Position numbers and translations under genes: made by a program. Below are positions 23,853 through 33,452 of a DNA stretch of 64,000 nucleotides, piece by piece. The stretch lies in assembly GCA_017303635.1 (NCBI GenBank), contig JAFLCG010000013.1:119001-183000 (forward strand), read 5' to 3'. The first letter of the stretch is position 1; each line of letters opens with the position of its first letter. A model generated the notes under the pieces. The model was not told the DNA's origin and searched no databases. It worked only from the letters and a program-made list of their open reading frames with translations. This stretch comes from Anaerolineae bacterium (lineage in GTDB: Bacteria > Chloroflexota > Anaerolineae > Aggregatilineales > Phototrophicaceae).

Positions 23853-25142
23853 TTATGAGAGATGTACCAGTTGATCCCGTTCTGGACCAACGCTGACCGT
23901 ATTGATGGGTACTTCACATAGTTCAGCCACGCGCTGGATATAGCGCAATGTGTTGGTTGGAAGATCGCTCCTCTGACGCGCTCTGCTGACATCTTCGCTC
24001 CAACCGGGTAGTGTTTCGTAAACTGGTTCAGCGCGTTCCAATTGGGCGAGGGTATCTGGTGGCATACTTACTTCGTGACCATCCACTCGATAGCTGGTGG
24101 CAATTTTGAGTTCGTCAAAACCGCTGAGTACATCCAGCTTGGTCAGTACCAGTTCAGTGAAGCCACTGACGCGCGCGGCATAACGCAGAATGACTGCGTC
24201 CAACCAACCACAGCGGCGAGGTCGTCCAGTTGTGGTGCCAAATTCATCCCAGAAGTTTTCGCCAGTACCCCGTAAGCGTGAAGCCAGGTCGCCAGAAAGT
24301 TCGGTCGGCATCGGTCCGGAGCCAACGCGCGTGCTAAAGGCTTTGCCAACGCCCACTACGCTATCTACATAGCGCGGGCCGAAGCCGAGCCCCGTCAGGG
24401 CACCGCCAGCAGTAGGTGACGAACTGGTCACAAAAGGATAATCGCCGTGATCGACATCTAGCATAGTGCCCTGTGCCCCTTCGCACAGCACACGATCCCC
24501 GGTTTTGAGGCGAGTATTGATGTACTCGGTCACATCTTTGATATAGGGCTGTAAACGGCGGGCGGCAACGATGACATCGAGAGCTGCTTTTTGTGGATCA
24601 AGGGGGGCTAAGCCTGCCGCTACGACAGTCGGATTGGCACGTTCGACCATCCGGTAAAGCATGTCAGCTAGTTCTTCTTCGTTGCGCAGTGAGCCGGCTC
24701 GGATACCTTGCCGCCCAGTCTTATCGAGATAGGCGGGGCCGATACCCCGAAGCGTGGTTCCGATGGCATCTGCACCACGGGCTTTTTCCGACGCGGCATC
24801 GAGTGCAACATGTGCTGGAGTAATCAAATGAGCACGAGAGCTAATCACCAGGCGGTCTGGTGTGACCGGTACACCCATCGCTTCGATTTCGTCAATTTCC
24901 CTGACCAAATTGACTGGGTTGATCACCATACCATTGCCCAGTACACAGGTGACACTGGAATGGAGTATGCCGGAAGGAATGAGGTGAAGCTTGAATACTT
25001 TTTGCCCGACAACAACCGTATGACCGGCGTTGTCACCACCGGCATATCGGGCTACCACGTTGGCATCTGCCGCCAGCCAATCCGCTACACGGCCTTTGCC
25101 TTCATCGCCCCACTGCGCGCCAATCAAGAGGGTTGCTGGCAC
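23853..25142 (-). CDS. purA: Adenylosuccinate synthetase
   Basis: This enzyme joins IMP and aspartate using GTP in AMP synthesis. It is 429 aa from GTG 25142, which has a near-perfect AAGGAG seven bases upstream. A longer frame to 25178 has no such site. The GTP-binding start is IGAQWGDEGKGRVADWLA. RYAGGDNAGHTVVV (catalytic Asp/His), GTTLRGIGPAY, EGAQGTMLDVDHGDYPFVTSS and TTTGRPRRCGW are all present. Confidence 0.97.
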   Translation of the reverse strand: MPATLLIGAQWGDEGKGRVADWLAADANVVARYAGGDNAGHTVVVGQKVFKLHLIPSGILHSSVTCVLGNGMVINPVNLVREIDEIEAMGVPVTPDRLVISSRAHLITPAHVALDAASEKARGADAIGTTLRGIGPAYLDKTGRQGIRAGSLRNEEELADMLYRMVERANPTVVAAGLAPLDPQKAALDVIVAARRLQPYIKDVTEYINTRLKTGDRVLCEGAQGTMLDVDHGDYPFVTSSSPTAGGALTGLGFGPRYVDSVVGVGKAFSTRVGSGPMPTELSGDLASRLRGTGENFWDEFGTTTGRPRRCGWLDAVILRYAARVSGFTELVLTKLDVLSGFDELKIATSYRVDGHEVSMPPDTLAQLERAEPVYETLPGWSEDVSRARQRSDLPTNTLRYIQRVAELCEVPINTVSVGPERDQLVHLS

Positions 25143-25260
25143 GAGATACTCCTTTGTTGAGTGGTTGGTGTCATTCACATACTATCAAAAATAACAGGAA
25201 GAATAAACAGTTGAAGCGTATTGCGATACATCCATATAACTTTGTTACAAATGCAAGCGA

Positions 25261-25590
25261 TTACCTCAATGGGTTGCCGGAGATAATGTGCCAGTGCAGA
25301 TGTTTTGATTCTTGATAACTACCCAGATTGGTTACGACGCGGCACGCCCCTTGGTCTCTGGTCACTTGTGCTGCTATCTGGCTGATGATGTCTAGCATCT
25401 CAAGCATTAACGCGGAATCTGCTTTGGTTATATCGATTAATGAAGGGATGTGCCGCTTCGGTATCACAACAATGTGAATAGGGTAGGCGGGTCTAGTGTG
25501 ATGGAAGGCCAGCACTTCGTCTGTTTCAAGCACACGCTCAACTGAGGTGCGACCACTGAGTACTTCGTCACAATAGAAATCATTAGTCAT
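25261..25590 (-). CDS. HIT-family nucleotide-binding protein (HINT-like)
   Basis: This is a 109 aa protein ending with the HIT triad His97-Leu-His99-Trp-His101. The start MTNDFYCDEVLSGRTSVERV and the central IHIVVIPKRHIPSL are typical of HINT/PKC-interacting-type hydrolases of nucleoside phosphoramidates. Tyr/Cys (FYC) replaces the Cx2C zinc site of HinT. The start overlaps the previous stop (ATGA). Confidence 0.92.
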   Translation of the reverse strand: MTNDFYCDEVLSGRTSVERVLETDEVLAFHHTRPAYPIHIVVIPKRHIPSLIDITKADSALMLEMLDIISQIAAQVTRDQGACRVVTNLGSYQESKHLHWHIISGNPLR

Positions 25591-26228
25591 GTGCTGTACT
25601 CACGCCCAAGGGCAACCATTACTTGTCTGGCTCCCCAGGCTTCAACTGCACCTTCTGGTCCCAGAGATAACGCTGATGATGTGCCCGGGCCAATCAAGAG
25701 CGCATTGGGGTGTTCTGCCAGTAGCCGGGTCGCCAATGGATTTCCGGCGGCGCTGGTCACACCTGGCAAGACAATCGACCGAGGCAACCAGTCAAGCCCA
25801 GGTAGAAGTGTACCGACTTCATCAACCATCCATGTACCCCAGACAGCGGCAGCAGGGCCTTCACATAAGAGAACCGAGCCGCGTTCGAAACCCTGTCGGA
25901 TCGCGGATGCTACTGGACCAATTAGCGCAGAACGAATGGCGGACGGGGGATCGTCTCCACCTAGGACAATCAGATTGGCGTCCGCCATCTGTTGTTGGAT
26001 AGTTTCATCATCTTCCGAGAGGATGTCCAGAATATAGCCTGTTGGGGCACCCAGATCTTCCATGTCTTCCTGAATAGTGTCACTACCTTGTCCAGTATTG
26101 ACGTAGACCACCACACCACCCGCTGCCATTCGCTGAATCGCCTGCCCGCGGATTGCGGTATCCGGGCCACCGGCCAATACTAACCAACCACTGCCATCCG
26201 GCCATTCCAGAACACTACTACGGCTCAT
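25587..26228 (-). CDS. Cyanophycinase/S51-like protein, probably without protease activity
   Basis: This is a 213 aa cytosolic protein of the class I glutaminase/S51 (aspartyl dipeptidase, cyanophycinase) fold: WLVLAGGPDTAIRG, VVVYVNTGQGSD, ANLIVLGGDDP, and the elbow segment VLLCEGPAAAVWG. In active S51 enzymes the elbow reads G-T-S-A-G-A with the nucleophile Ser. Here it reads EGPAAA, so the nucleophile seems to be missing. It is coupled to the HIT gene by ATGA and follows a LmbE-like gene by 12 bases. A binding or scaffold role is inferred. Confidence 0.7.
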   Translation of the reverse strand: MSRSSVLEWPDGSGWLVLAGGPDTAIRGQAIQRMAAGGVVVYVNTGQGSDTIQEDMEDLGAPTGYILDILSEDDETIQQQMADANLIVLGGDDPPSAIRSALIGPVASAIRQGFERGSVLLCEGPAAAVWGTWMVDEVGTLLPGLDWLPRSIVLPGVTSAAGNPLATRLLAEHPNALLIGPGTSSALSLGPEGAVEAWGARQVMVALGREYST

Positions 26229-26240
26229 AACGCTATCCTG

Positions 26241-26963
26241 TTATCGTTGAAAGGTGATGACGCGGAATGATTCCATATAGCGAGGCGCGTTTTCCGGTGA
26301 TTCCGAGTCTTTGTTATTACGCTGTCGCTCCGCCATCGCTTCCATGTCTGGTATCTGACTGCGATGCTCCCGCAGGGCGGCAATTTTGGTTTCCAGCCAG
26401 GCGGTCACATCGATTTTGGTAGTTGCAGTTTGAGTCCCGGCGATATACACCTGCCGAGTCTTATGTGTGGGCAGTGCCTCGTCGCGTTCGAGTTCAGGGA
26501 AGTTGAGACGGTCACGTGCAGTGGGGTAGACGGCTTCGAGTGTCGCCGCACCAATGGCACGGTGATCGGGGTGGTTAATGCCGGTGGTGCCGTACCAGAA
26601 TACGGTTGGATCTGTCGTCACTACGATGTCCGGTTGTTTGAGCCGAATCAGGCGGCTGAGATCACGACGCAGTTCGAGTGTGGGATAGAGCTCACCATCC
26701 TTGTAGCGCAGGAAGATTACTTCTTTCACACCTGTTACAGCTGCTGCAGCGCGCTGCTCGGCTTCGCGTATTTCGATTAAGTGGGGACTGGTCATGGCGG
26801 GGTCGCTGCTGCCCTTATCCCCGCTGGTTGCCATCACGTAGGTAATAGTGGCACCTTCTGATGCCCATCTGGCAAAAGTGCCGCCACAGAAAAACTCTGG
26901 ATCATCAGGATGGGCAAAGATTCCCATTACGCGCAAAGGAGATGTTGTAACTGCATCGATCAT
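26241..26963 (-). CDS. PIG-L/LmbE-type N-acetyl sugar deacetylase
   Basis: This is a 240 aa zinc deacetylase fold protein. The metal-binding start is GIFAHPDDPEF, followed by TSGDKGS and the second metal/catalytic motif GINHPDHRAIG. Relatives deacetylate GlcNAc-inositol, GlcNAc-malate (bacillithiol) or other N-acetyl sugars. It is the first gene of a three-gene minus-strand unit with the S51-like and HIT genes. The exact substrate is unknown. A role in bacillithiol-like thiol synthesis is possible but unsupported by neighbours. Confidence 0.88.
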   Translation of the reverse strand: MIDAVTTSPLRVMGIFAHPDDPEFFCGGTFARWASEGATITYVMATSGDKGSSDPAMTSPHLIEIREAEQRAAAAVTGVKEVIFLRYKDGELYPTLELRRDLSRLIRLKQPDIVVTTDPTVFWYGTTGINHPDHRAIGAATLEAVYPTARDRLNFPELERDEALPTHKTRQVYIAGTQTATTKIDVTAWLETKIAALREHRSQIPDMEAMAERQRNNKDSESPENAPRYMESFRVITFQR

Positions 26964-27188
26964 CGTGCTCTTACCTGTTGGAGACCATGTTTGGCCAGAC
27001 TATCAATGTTGCGTGCCAATATCGATGTTGGATAAAAGGCAAATACCAGTGTACATCGTCTTGGGGTGATACGGCGATATCAAAGCGATCTTATTCGTCG
27101 GCTCAAGAATCATGACAGACACTCTTCAGGTGAAGGGTTCTAACGTATAGTGGACTGGTATCGCAAGCACCATACGGACTACATAGAT

Positions 27189-28913
27189 ATGTATCTCGAT
27201 TCACTTACTCTGTCTGCATTGGTCGATGAATTGCTGGATACCGTTGCTGGCGGACGAATTCAGGACGTGATTGATGTCGATACCGAGGGTATCGGGCTGG
27301 AAATCTATGCAGAACGCCGTCGTCACTATCTGTACTTGAGTGCTGATCCAATGCGCCCACGTCTACATCTGGTCTCAGAGAAGCTGCGGCGAGGATTGGT
27401 TAAACCAACACCGTTGGGATTGGTGTTGCGTCGATATGTCGAAGACGGGCTGCTTGAACACATTAGCCAACCACCCTGGGAACGCATCCTGCAACTGGAA
27501 ATCAGTGGTCCACAAGGCCCCGTCAGTCTGTATGTTGAACCGATGGAGAAGCGCGGTAATCTGATAGTGGTACAGGAAGGCAATATTATTGATTGTATGC
27601 GCCGGGTTGGGCCGGACGAAAATCGCTATCGTCTGATCTTGCCGGCTCATGAATACAAGCTACCGCCCCCTCAGATGGGTAAATTGGATCCCTATACACT
27701 GACCGTCGCTGATTTGCAGAACATTTTTACGGCAAACGATGACCCCAAGCGCAAGACGGCACAGGTGTTGGCTTCCGGGTTACTCGGCGTTAGTCCACTG
27801 TTGGCGAAAGAAGTCATTCATCGAAGTGGGGCTGATCTCAATCAGAAAGCAGTTGAGGCTGAACCGGAGAAGCTCTTTCAGGCATTATCTGATGTGATAG
27901 CCCCCCTGCGTCGACGGGAGTGGCAACCCGGTATTGTGGAGAACGACGGTCGGGTAGAAGCCTACAGTGTGTATCCAATAACCCACGTCGCAGGCTGGAA
28001 TCCAGTTGAAACGCTCAGTGCAGCCATGAGTGCCTACTATGGCGCACCCGTGGGGGATGATGCCTATGATGCTGCCAAAATCCCGGTACGCGAAGCTATT
28101 CAGGAAGCGATTACCAAGCTAAAGGCACGTCTGACTTCGCTCGAAAGAGGGCTAACTGATGATAGCGACCGGGAACGGATCAAACAATGCGGCGAACTCA
28201 TTCTCGCATATCAGTATACGCTCCAACCCGGCCAGACTGAACTAAAAGCCCAGTACGAAATGGATGGTCCGGAACTGGTCATCAAACTTGATCCTGTGCT
28301 GAGTCCGCTGGAAAACGCGCAGGCTTATTTCACTCGCTATGACAAAGCCAAACGAGCCTTGGATGATGTGCCTCGCCTGGTTGAAGAAAATCAGCAGGAA
28401 TTGCAGTTGGTTGAGCAGTTAGGGGCAGACCTTGAATTTGCCCGTAGTTGGCCGGAAATTGATGAGGTGCAGCAGGTGCTCCAGCAGCGCGGACACTGGC
28501 AGGGCAAGCCTCAGAAGCGGATTGCTGGCAGTGGCGCGAGCGCACCGCTGCGAGTCGTCACTGATGGTGATTATGTGATCTGGGTGGGGCGTAATAGTCG
28601 CCAGAATGAACAGGTCACGTTCAGCAAAGGTAGTCCGCAAGACTTATGGTTTCATGCTCATGATGTTCCTGGCGCTCATGTTATCCTCAAGTTTGATGGT
28701 CGCCCGCTCCCGGATGTGGTGAAAGAGCAGGCGGCGGCACTGGCGGCTTTTTATAGTGCTAAGCGAACGGATGGCCGTGTCATAGTGGATTACACCCGTT
28801 GCTTGAATGTCCGAAAGATCAAGGGTGCTGCCCCGGGTATGGTCACCTACAAAAGTGAGGGTACTTATGCGGTGATGCCGCGTAGCGAGAAAGACATCAA
28901 TTCAAGCGATTGA
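27189..28913 (+). CDS. rqcH: NFACT-family ribosome rescue factor RqcH
   Basis: RqcH binds stalled 50S-peptidyl-tRNA complexes and directs addition of C-terminal Ala tails. The protein is 574 aa from ATG 27189. The NFACT-N part begins YLDSLTLSALVDEL. Coiled-coil helices lie in the middle (about 330-450). The C-terminal NFACT-R domain is evident (DYVIWVGRNSRQNEQVTF, LWFHAHDVPGAHVIL, VDYTRCLNVRKIKGAAPG). The frame continues up to a GTG at 27150, but that codon lies in a likely -10 region (CGTATAGT), so the later ATG is preferred. It is monocistronic. Confidence 0.92.
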   Translation: MYLDSLTLSALVDELLDTVAGGRIQDVIDVDTEGIGLEIYAERRRHYLYLSADPMRPRLHLVSEKLRRGLVKPTPLGLVLRRYVEDGLLEHISQPPWERILQLEISGPQGPVSLYVEPMEKRGNLIVVQEGNIIDCMRRVGPDENRYRLILPAHEYKLPPPQMGKLDPYTLTVADLQNIFTANDDPKRKTAQVLASGLLGVSPLLAKEVIHRSGADLNQKAVEAEPEKLFQALSDVIAPLRRREWQPGIVENDGRVEAYSVYPITHVAGWNPVETLSAAMSAYYGAPVGDDAYDAAKIPVREAIQEAITKLKARLTSLERGLTDDSDRERIKQCGELILAYQYTLQPGQTELKAQYEMDGPELVIKLDPVLSPLENAQAYFTRYDKAKRALDDVPRLVEENQQELQLVEQLGADLEFARSWPEIDEVQQVLQQRGHWQGKPQKRIAGSGASAPLRVVTDGDYVIWVGRNSRQNEQVTFSKGSPQDLWFHAHDVPGAHVILKFDGRPLPDVVKEQAAALAAFYSAKRTDGRVIVDYTRCLNVRKIKGAAPGMVTYKSEGTYAVMPRSEKDINSSD

Positions 28914-29043
28914 ACGCTGATTGATTAGCTTTGGATTACTTAATCTATAGCTTGAGTATCGAGTTTTTGCCTGCGGTGGTGAAAACCTCCCCGGTCATGT
29001 TAAGCTCCATTTCAAACAGATTTTGTGAAAGGCAAAATTTACC

Positions 29044-29853
29044 ATGCCAAAAGACTATAACCTCACTCCCAAACCCGGTAAACGGATTAGCCTAGCAGAT
29101 CATGACCCAAACTATCACGCCGATCATGATGAAGAATCGGCTCGGGCTGAACTGGCTATCCTGCGGGAAGAACTGGATGAATGGCAGGAACGCCTCTATG
29201 CCGAGGGTAAACAGTCGCTGCTCTGCGTCTTTCAAGCGATGGATACAGGTGGTAAAGATGGGGTCATCAAGAAAGTTTTTGAGACCTGTAATCCGCAAGG
29301 GCTACGAGTAGCGTCTTTCAAAGCGCCTACATCGGATGAACTGGCACGTAACTTCCTATGGCGGATTCAGAATCAGGTACCACCTAAAGGACACATCGGA
29401 GTCTTTAATCGCAGCCATTATGAAGATGTGCTGGTGGTGCGTGTGAATCAACTGGTGCCCAAAAAGGTATGGAAGGCCCGGTACGAGCAAATTAATGAAT
29501 TTGAACAGCTTTTGACTGAAACGGGCACGACTATTCTTAAGTTCTATTTGCATATCAGCAAAGACGAACAGAAGCAGCGCATGGAAGACCGTCTGGCTGA
29601 TCCAAAAAAGCAGTGGAAATTTTCGATGGGTGATTTGCCTGTGCGTGAAAGATGGGCTGATTATATGGCGGCCTATGAAGATGCGATTGGGAAATGTAAT
29701 ACCGAGGCGGCTCGCTGGTATATCGTTCCGGCTAATCACAAATGGTATCGTGATCTGGTAGTGATGAAGGCAGTTGTCAAGGCGTTGGAGCAGATGAATC
29801 CGCAGTATCCGCCTCCTGAAGCGGGACTTAATCAGGTGAAGATACCCGATTAA
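29044..29853 (+). CDS. ppk2: Polyphosphate kinase 2 (PPK2) family
   Basis: This enzyme phosphorylates nucleoside mono- or diphosphates with polyphosphate (or the reverse). It is 269 aa, a single-domain class. Walker A is AMDTGGKDGVIK and Walker B is FNRSHYEDVLVVRV. The lid carries RWADYMAAYEDAI and the C-terminal HKWYRDLVV is typical. An ATG context without a strong ribosome site is seen (GGCAAAATTTACC). It ends four bases past the end of the convergent GT9 gene (overlap at 29850-29853). Confidence 0.94.
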   Translation: MPKDYNLTPKPGKRISLADHDPNYHADHDEESARAELAILREELDEWQERLYAEGKQSLLCVFQAMDTGGKDGVIKKVFETCNPQGLRVASFKAPTSDELARNFLWRIQNQVPPKGHIGVFNRSHYEDVLVVRVNQLVPKKVWKARYEQINEFEQLLTETGTTILKFYLHISKDEQKQRMEDRLADPKKQWKFSMGDLPVRERWADYMAAYEDAIGKCNTEAARWYIVPANHKWYRDLVVMKAVVKALEQMNPQYPPPEAGLNQVKIPD

Positions 29854-31028
29854 CGGCGCTGGCAGATGGTACGTGCCGCGTCGAGTACTTGCGCAACCGT
29901 GATCTCTCTCACGCAGGGATGGTATTCCGAGTTATCTGCTGACCAATCCAGAATACGGCAGGGGCGGCAACCCATCTCACTGGTTAGCACTGTATGGCGT
30001 TCGGGCGGTCCCCACGGCCTAAATTCGACTGGGTCAGCTGGACCAAAGAGTGTGACTGTTGGGGTGCCAACCGCTGCCGCCAGATGCAATGGCCCACTAT
30101 CTGGGCCGAGTGCGAGTATTGACCGCTGAAACAGTGCGGAGAGCTGACCGATGCGGGTGTCCCCGGCCATAACAATGGGTTGGTGGGACATTGCCTCTGC
30201 GATATGCATAGCGGTAGCTACTTCATGATCGGCACCAGTGAGGACAATGCGCGCATCAAGTTGATCCGCCAGGGTATCCGCAACGATGGACCAGCGATCT
30301 GAAGGCCATTGTTTAACGGCGGTGCCGGATCCGGCATGGATGCTAATGAGTCGCTCGCTAGGTGTTATCCCCCATTCATCCAGATAACCTTCTACATAGG
30401 CCATATCTTCTGCTTTGACGGGAAAACGATACTCCAGATCGGCATCTTCAAGCAAACCTGTCCACCGAGCGACTAACCGTGCATTCTGCCGTACAGCATG
30501 TTGATGTTCATGAGGTATGCTCTCGGTCAAATAGCCTCGTACTTGGGGGAGATCGTACCCTACGCGGATTGGAATGCCTGCTAACTTTGCTACCAATGCG
30601 CCCCACCAATGATCGGGCCGCAGGATGACCGCGCTGCTATATCCGATACGTCGAAGTCGATTGGCGGTTGCTAGGGCTAGTTGATAGGGTGATTGCACAC
30701 TCTTTTTGGCCGCTCTGGTAAATCCGGGAAAATCGAGTGTGAGCACCAGATCAATCTCTGGATAGGCGCCGACAACATCCGCGCTCCATCCTCCGATTAA
30801 GGCATGGATTTCAGCCGCAGGTCGCGCTGCCCGGAGTGCTCGGATGGCAGGGGTGATCAGAAGAACATCCCCCAGGTGGTCAGGTCGAATGAGCAGAATA
30901 CGTTCCACGCGGGGTTTGCGGCAGGGAATGAATGGCATCCGGGCAGCAATTTCCACCAATGTTTCACGTACTTGATGGGTAAGTGAAGAACGGTGATACG
31001 CTTCCGTCATTAAGCGGTTGCGGATCAC
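29850..31028 (-). CDS. Glycosyltransferase family 9 (heptosyltransferase-like)
   Basis: This is a GT-B-fold enzyme of the ADP-heptose transferase family, about 392 aa from GTG 31028 (AGGAA eight bases before). Open frame continues upstream to 31115, overlapping the preceding gene, so the start is not certain. The N-terminal motif is ILLIRPDHLGDVLLITPAIRAL. The acceptor/donor region has SIHAGSGTAVKQWP and ALGPDSGPLHLAAAVGTP. In Gram-negatives it adds heptose to LPS, but in a Chloroflexota-like cell it more likely glycosylates another surface polymer. Confidence 0.88.
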   Translation of the reverse strand: MIRNRLMTEAYHRSSLTHQVRETLVEIAARMPFIPCRKPRVERILLIRPDHLGDVLLITPAIRALRAARPAAEIHALIGGWSADVVGAYPEIDLVLTLDFPGFTRAAKKSVQSPYQLALATANRLRRIGYSSAVILRPDHWWGALVAKLAGIPIRVGYDLPQVRGYLTESIPHEHQHAVRQNARLVARWTGLLEDADLEYRFPVKAEDMAYVEGYLDEWGITPSERLISIHAGSGTAVKQWPSDRWSIVADTLADQLDARIVLTGADHEVATAMHIAEAMSHQPIVMAGDTRIGQLSALFQRSILALGPDSGPLHLAAAVGTPTVTLFGPADPVEFRPWGPPERHTVLTSEMGCRPCRILDWSADNSEYHPCVREITVAQVLDAARTICQRR

Positions 31029-31038
31029 CAGCGCATTC

Positions 31039-32259
31039 CTATCCACGAGTTGGCTCCGCATAGAGCTTGAGTAGATCCGGGATAAGGACGCTCCAATCAT
31101 ACGATGACCGGACAAAGTGGTGTGCTGCTTGACCTATGATTGCTCGTTCGGTTGGATTGTTTAGCAGATGGACAATAGCTTCTGCTTGGGATGTAGGGGT
31201 GTCAGCTACGCGCATAGCCGCGTTGGCGGTCGATTTCAAGCCGCTGCGGGCGATGTTTGTGGCGACCACGGCACAGTGACAGGCCATGGCTTCCAGCAGC
31301 TTGAGGCGTGTGCCGCTGCCCATTCGCAAGGGAGCGACATAGACGGTGGCTCCACGCAGATAAGGTTGGACATCTTTCACCCAACCAGTGATTTCGACGT
31401 TAGGATGAGAACGTAGCGCTTCAATACGTGGATGCGGTTGTTGACCTACCACGTACAAACGGGCATCAGGAACCTGCTTTTGAACGAGGGGCAGTATTTC
31501 TTGTACGAACCAAAGGACTGCATCTACGTTGGGCCGGTAGTCCATTTTGCCTGTAAAGACCAGTGCTTGTGGCCCCAGATCCAGTTGTTTTGAGGTTGAT
31601 TGGTAGTCTTCAACAAAAATGCCGTTTGGAACGACTGCAATGGCCCGCTTTGGTTGATGCTCACTCAGAATCACAGCGTCTTCATCAGAAACCGCGATGA
31701 CTTGATCTGCTTGCTTACACAGCAGCCGTTCATAGCGTTTGATTCTACTGGTCTGTATAAGTGAATAGGCTGCAGCAGGCCATCGGGTAGGTACGGTACG
31801 ATCTACTTCAAAGATGACCTGCTGGAGGGCTGCCTCTGCATTAAATGCGTCATATACCAGTCGAACTGTTGTGCCGCTTTCCCGCAGTGGTGCTAGATAG
31901 CACGCGACTTCAATTCCTTCAAACTGGACCACATCGATATTGTCTGTGGCAACCATAGTTTTTAGTTTGTCAAAGAAGGGATCGCTCCACATGCGTCGGG
32001 CGATGTCAGCGTCACTGCTCAGGAGCAAGTCACGCAGACGATCTGCTTTGGAGCGGGTTGGTGTGGGAACCGTTTCAATGCGCTGGCAGATTGCTTCGAG
32101 GGGCGTTCCCTGCCATCCTTTGCCAGGATAGTCGCTGAAGCTCAGCAGTGAGACCTGATGACCGGCTTTGGCGATGCCAGTAAGTAGACCGTAGCTGCGT
32201 AAGGCTCCCCCTTGCTGGGGTGGATAGGGCAGGTTGGCAGTGAGCATTAAGACATGCAT
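31039..32259 (-). CDS. Glycosyltransferase family 4 (sequence start MHVLMLTANLPYPPQQGG)
   Basis: This is a 406 aa GT-B retaining glycosyltransferase. The Gly-rich acceptor loop PPQQGGALRSYGLL is at 12-25. The C-terminal donor domain has LVFTGKMDYRPN, VYVAPLRMGSGTRLKLLEAMA (nucleotide-sugar Glu) and a final SYDWSVL helix. The start at ATG 32259 is four bases after the stop of the previous glycosyltransferase. The frame remains open upstream, but this ATG gives the correct family N-terminus. It is the middle gene of a three-glycosyltransferase operon. Confidence 0.9.
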   Translation of the reverse strand: MHVLMLTANLPYPPQQGGALRSYGLLTGIAKAGHQVSLLSFSDYPGKGWQGTPLEAICQRIETVPTPTRSKADRLRDLLLSSDADIARRMWSDPFFDKLKTMVATDNIDVVQFEGIEVACYLAPLRESGTTVRLVYDAFNAEAALQQVIFEVDRTVPTRWPAAAYSLIQTSRIKRYERLLCKQADQVIAVSDEDAVILSEHQPKRAIAVVPNGIFVEDYQSTSKQLDLGPQALVFTGKMDYRPNVDAVLWFVQEILPLVQKQVPDARLYVVGQQPHPRIEALRSHPNVEITGWVKDVQPYLRGATVYVAPLRMGSGTRLKLLEAMACHCAVVATNIARSGLKSTANAAMRVADTPTSQAEAIVHLLNNPTERAIIGQAAHHFVRSSYDWSVLIPDLLKLYAEPTRG

Positions 32260-32263
32260 ATGA

Positions 32264-33361
32264 TCAGGCAAACCGTTGATAAGTGGATAAAACGACGCCG
32301 GCGGTTTCCGACCACGTAAACTGGCGGGCGCGTTCCAGCCCCATTTGGCGCATATGTTCCCGCCAACCAGGATCATTGAGGGCGAATTCCATCGCGCGTG
32401 CAATCGAGTCGACATCGTCAGGGTTGACTTGCAGGCCTACATCACCGACGACTTCCGGCAATGATGAGCGATTGCTGACGATGGGGATGGTACCACAGGC
32501 CATTGCCTCCAAGGCAGGCAGGCCAAAGCCTTCATAGAACGAAGGCGTAACAAGGGCTATTCCTAGATTATAGACGGCAGGCAGCATCTCGTCGTGAATA
32601 TCCTCTCGCCAGATGACCTGTTCTCCTAACTTGAGAGATTTAATCTGCTGCATGGTTTCATCGAAAAGCCAACCGCGTCGTCCGACCAGTACCAGCGGGG
32701 GGGCGGTGGGCATCCGTTCGCGTAGCAAATGATAGGCATTGAGCAATCCACTGATATTTTTGCGCGGCTCAAATGTGCCGACGAATAGCAAATAATCGGC
32801 TGGTAACTGCAGGGCTTCTTTGGCCAGCGCGAGCTCGGAACTGTTGAACGGGCGAAAGCGGTCCTCGACACCCAGGCTGTGGATGGTGATCTTGTAATCC
32901 GGAACCTGGAGCATGGTCATCAAGTCGCGTCGGGTGGCGTCACTATCGACCAGAATATGGTCTGCTCGAATGACAGCAGACTCGATCTGATTATTGTAGT
33001 AACGGCGGCTGTCAGCGGTCAGATACTGGGGATAGTGCAGGAACGTCAAGTCATGGACCGTGATGATGTGATGACGAGCGCCGTGGTGTGGTGGGATAAA
33101 GTCGGGACTGTGAAGCAGATCAAGCCGGAAGCGGATGAGTTCGACCGAGAGCGCCAGTCGTTCCCATCGGTGATGACAGGGAGTCCACAAACGCGATTCC
33201 TTGAATCGGTTTGCAATAGGCGTCTTTGCTTTCCGACTTTGAAAGACAGTGTACTGATTGTGTTGATCGAGGACTTCAAGCGCCTCTACCACGCGCCGCA
33301 TGTAGGTGCTAATGCCACCGGTGCGGTAGGCGGTAAGGCGAGTATCAATGCCGATATGCAT
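32264..33361 (-). CDS. Glycosyltransferase family 4 (mannosyltransferase-like)
   Basis: This is a 365 aa GT4 enzyme from ATG 33361. The N-terminus MHIGIDTRLTAYRTGGISTY is characteristic of bacterial GT4 mannosyl/rhamnosyltransferases. Donor-domain motifs are LLFVGTFEPRKNISGLL and PSFYEGFGLPALEAMACG with the conserved Glu pair. It is the first gene of the three-gene operon and is divergent from parA with less than 100 bp between. It likely builds a cell-surface glycan together with the next two genes. Confidence 0.9.
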   Translation of the reverse strand: MHIGIDTRLTAYRTGGISTYMRRVVEALEVLDQHNQYTVFQSRKAKTPIANRFKESRLWTPCHHRWERLALSVELIRFRLDLLHSPDFIPPHHGARHHIITVHDLTFLHYPQYLTADSRRYYNNQIESAVIRADHILVDSDATRRDLMTMLQVPDYKITIHSLGVEDRFRPFNSSELALAKEALQLPADYLLFVGTFEPRKNISGLLNAYHLLRERMPTAPPLVLVGRRGWLFDETMQQIKSLKLGEQVIWREDIHDEMLPAVYNLGIALVTPSFYEGFGLPALEAMACGTIPIVSNRSSLPEVVGDVGLQVNPDDVDSIARAMEFALNDPGWREHMRQMGLERARQFTWSETAGVVLSTYQRFA

Positions 33362-33452
33362 AGTGGGGAAAGTATATCGGCGCTTTCCGCAACATTCCAG
33401 TAGGATCGTGTATAATGGAATCATTGTGTTCGGTATAACTGGGCAGGCCTGT

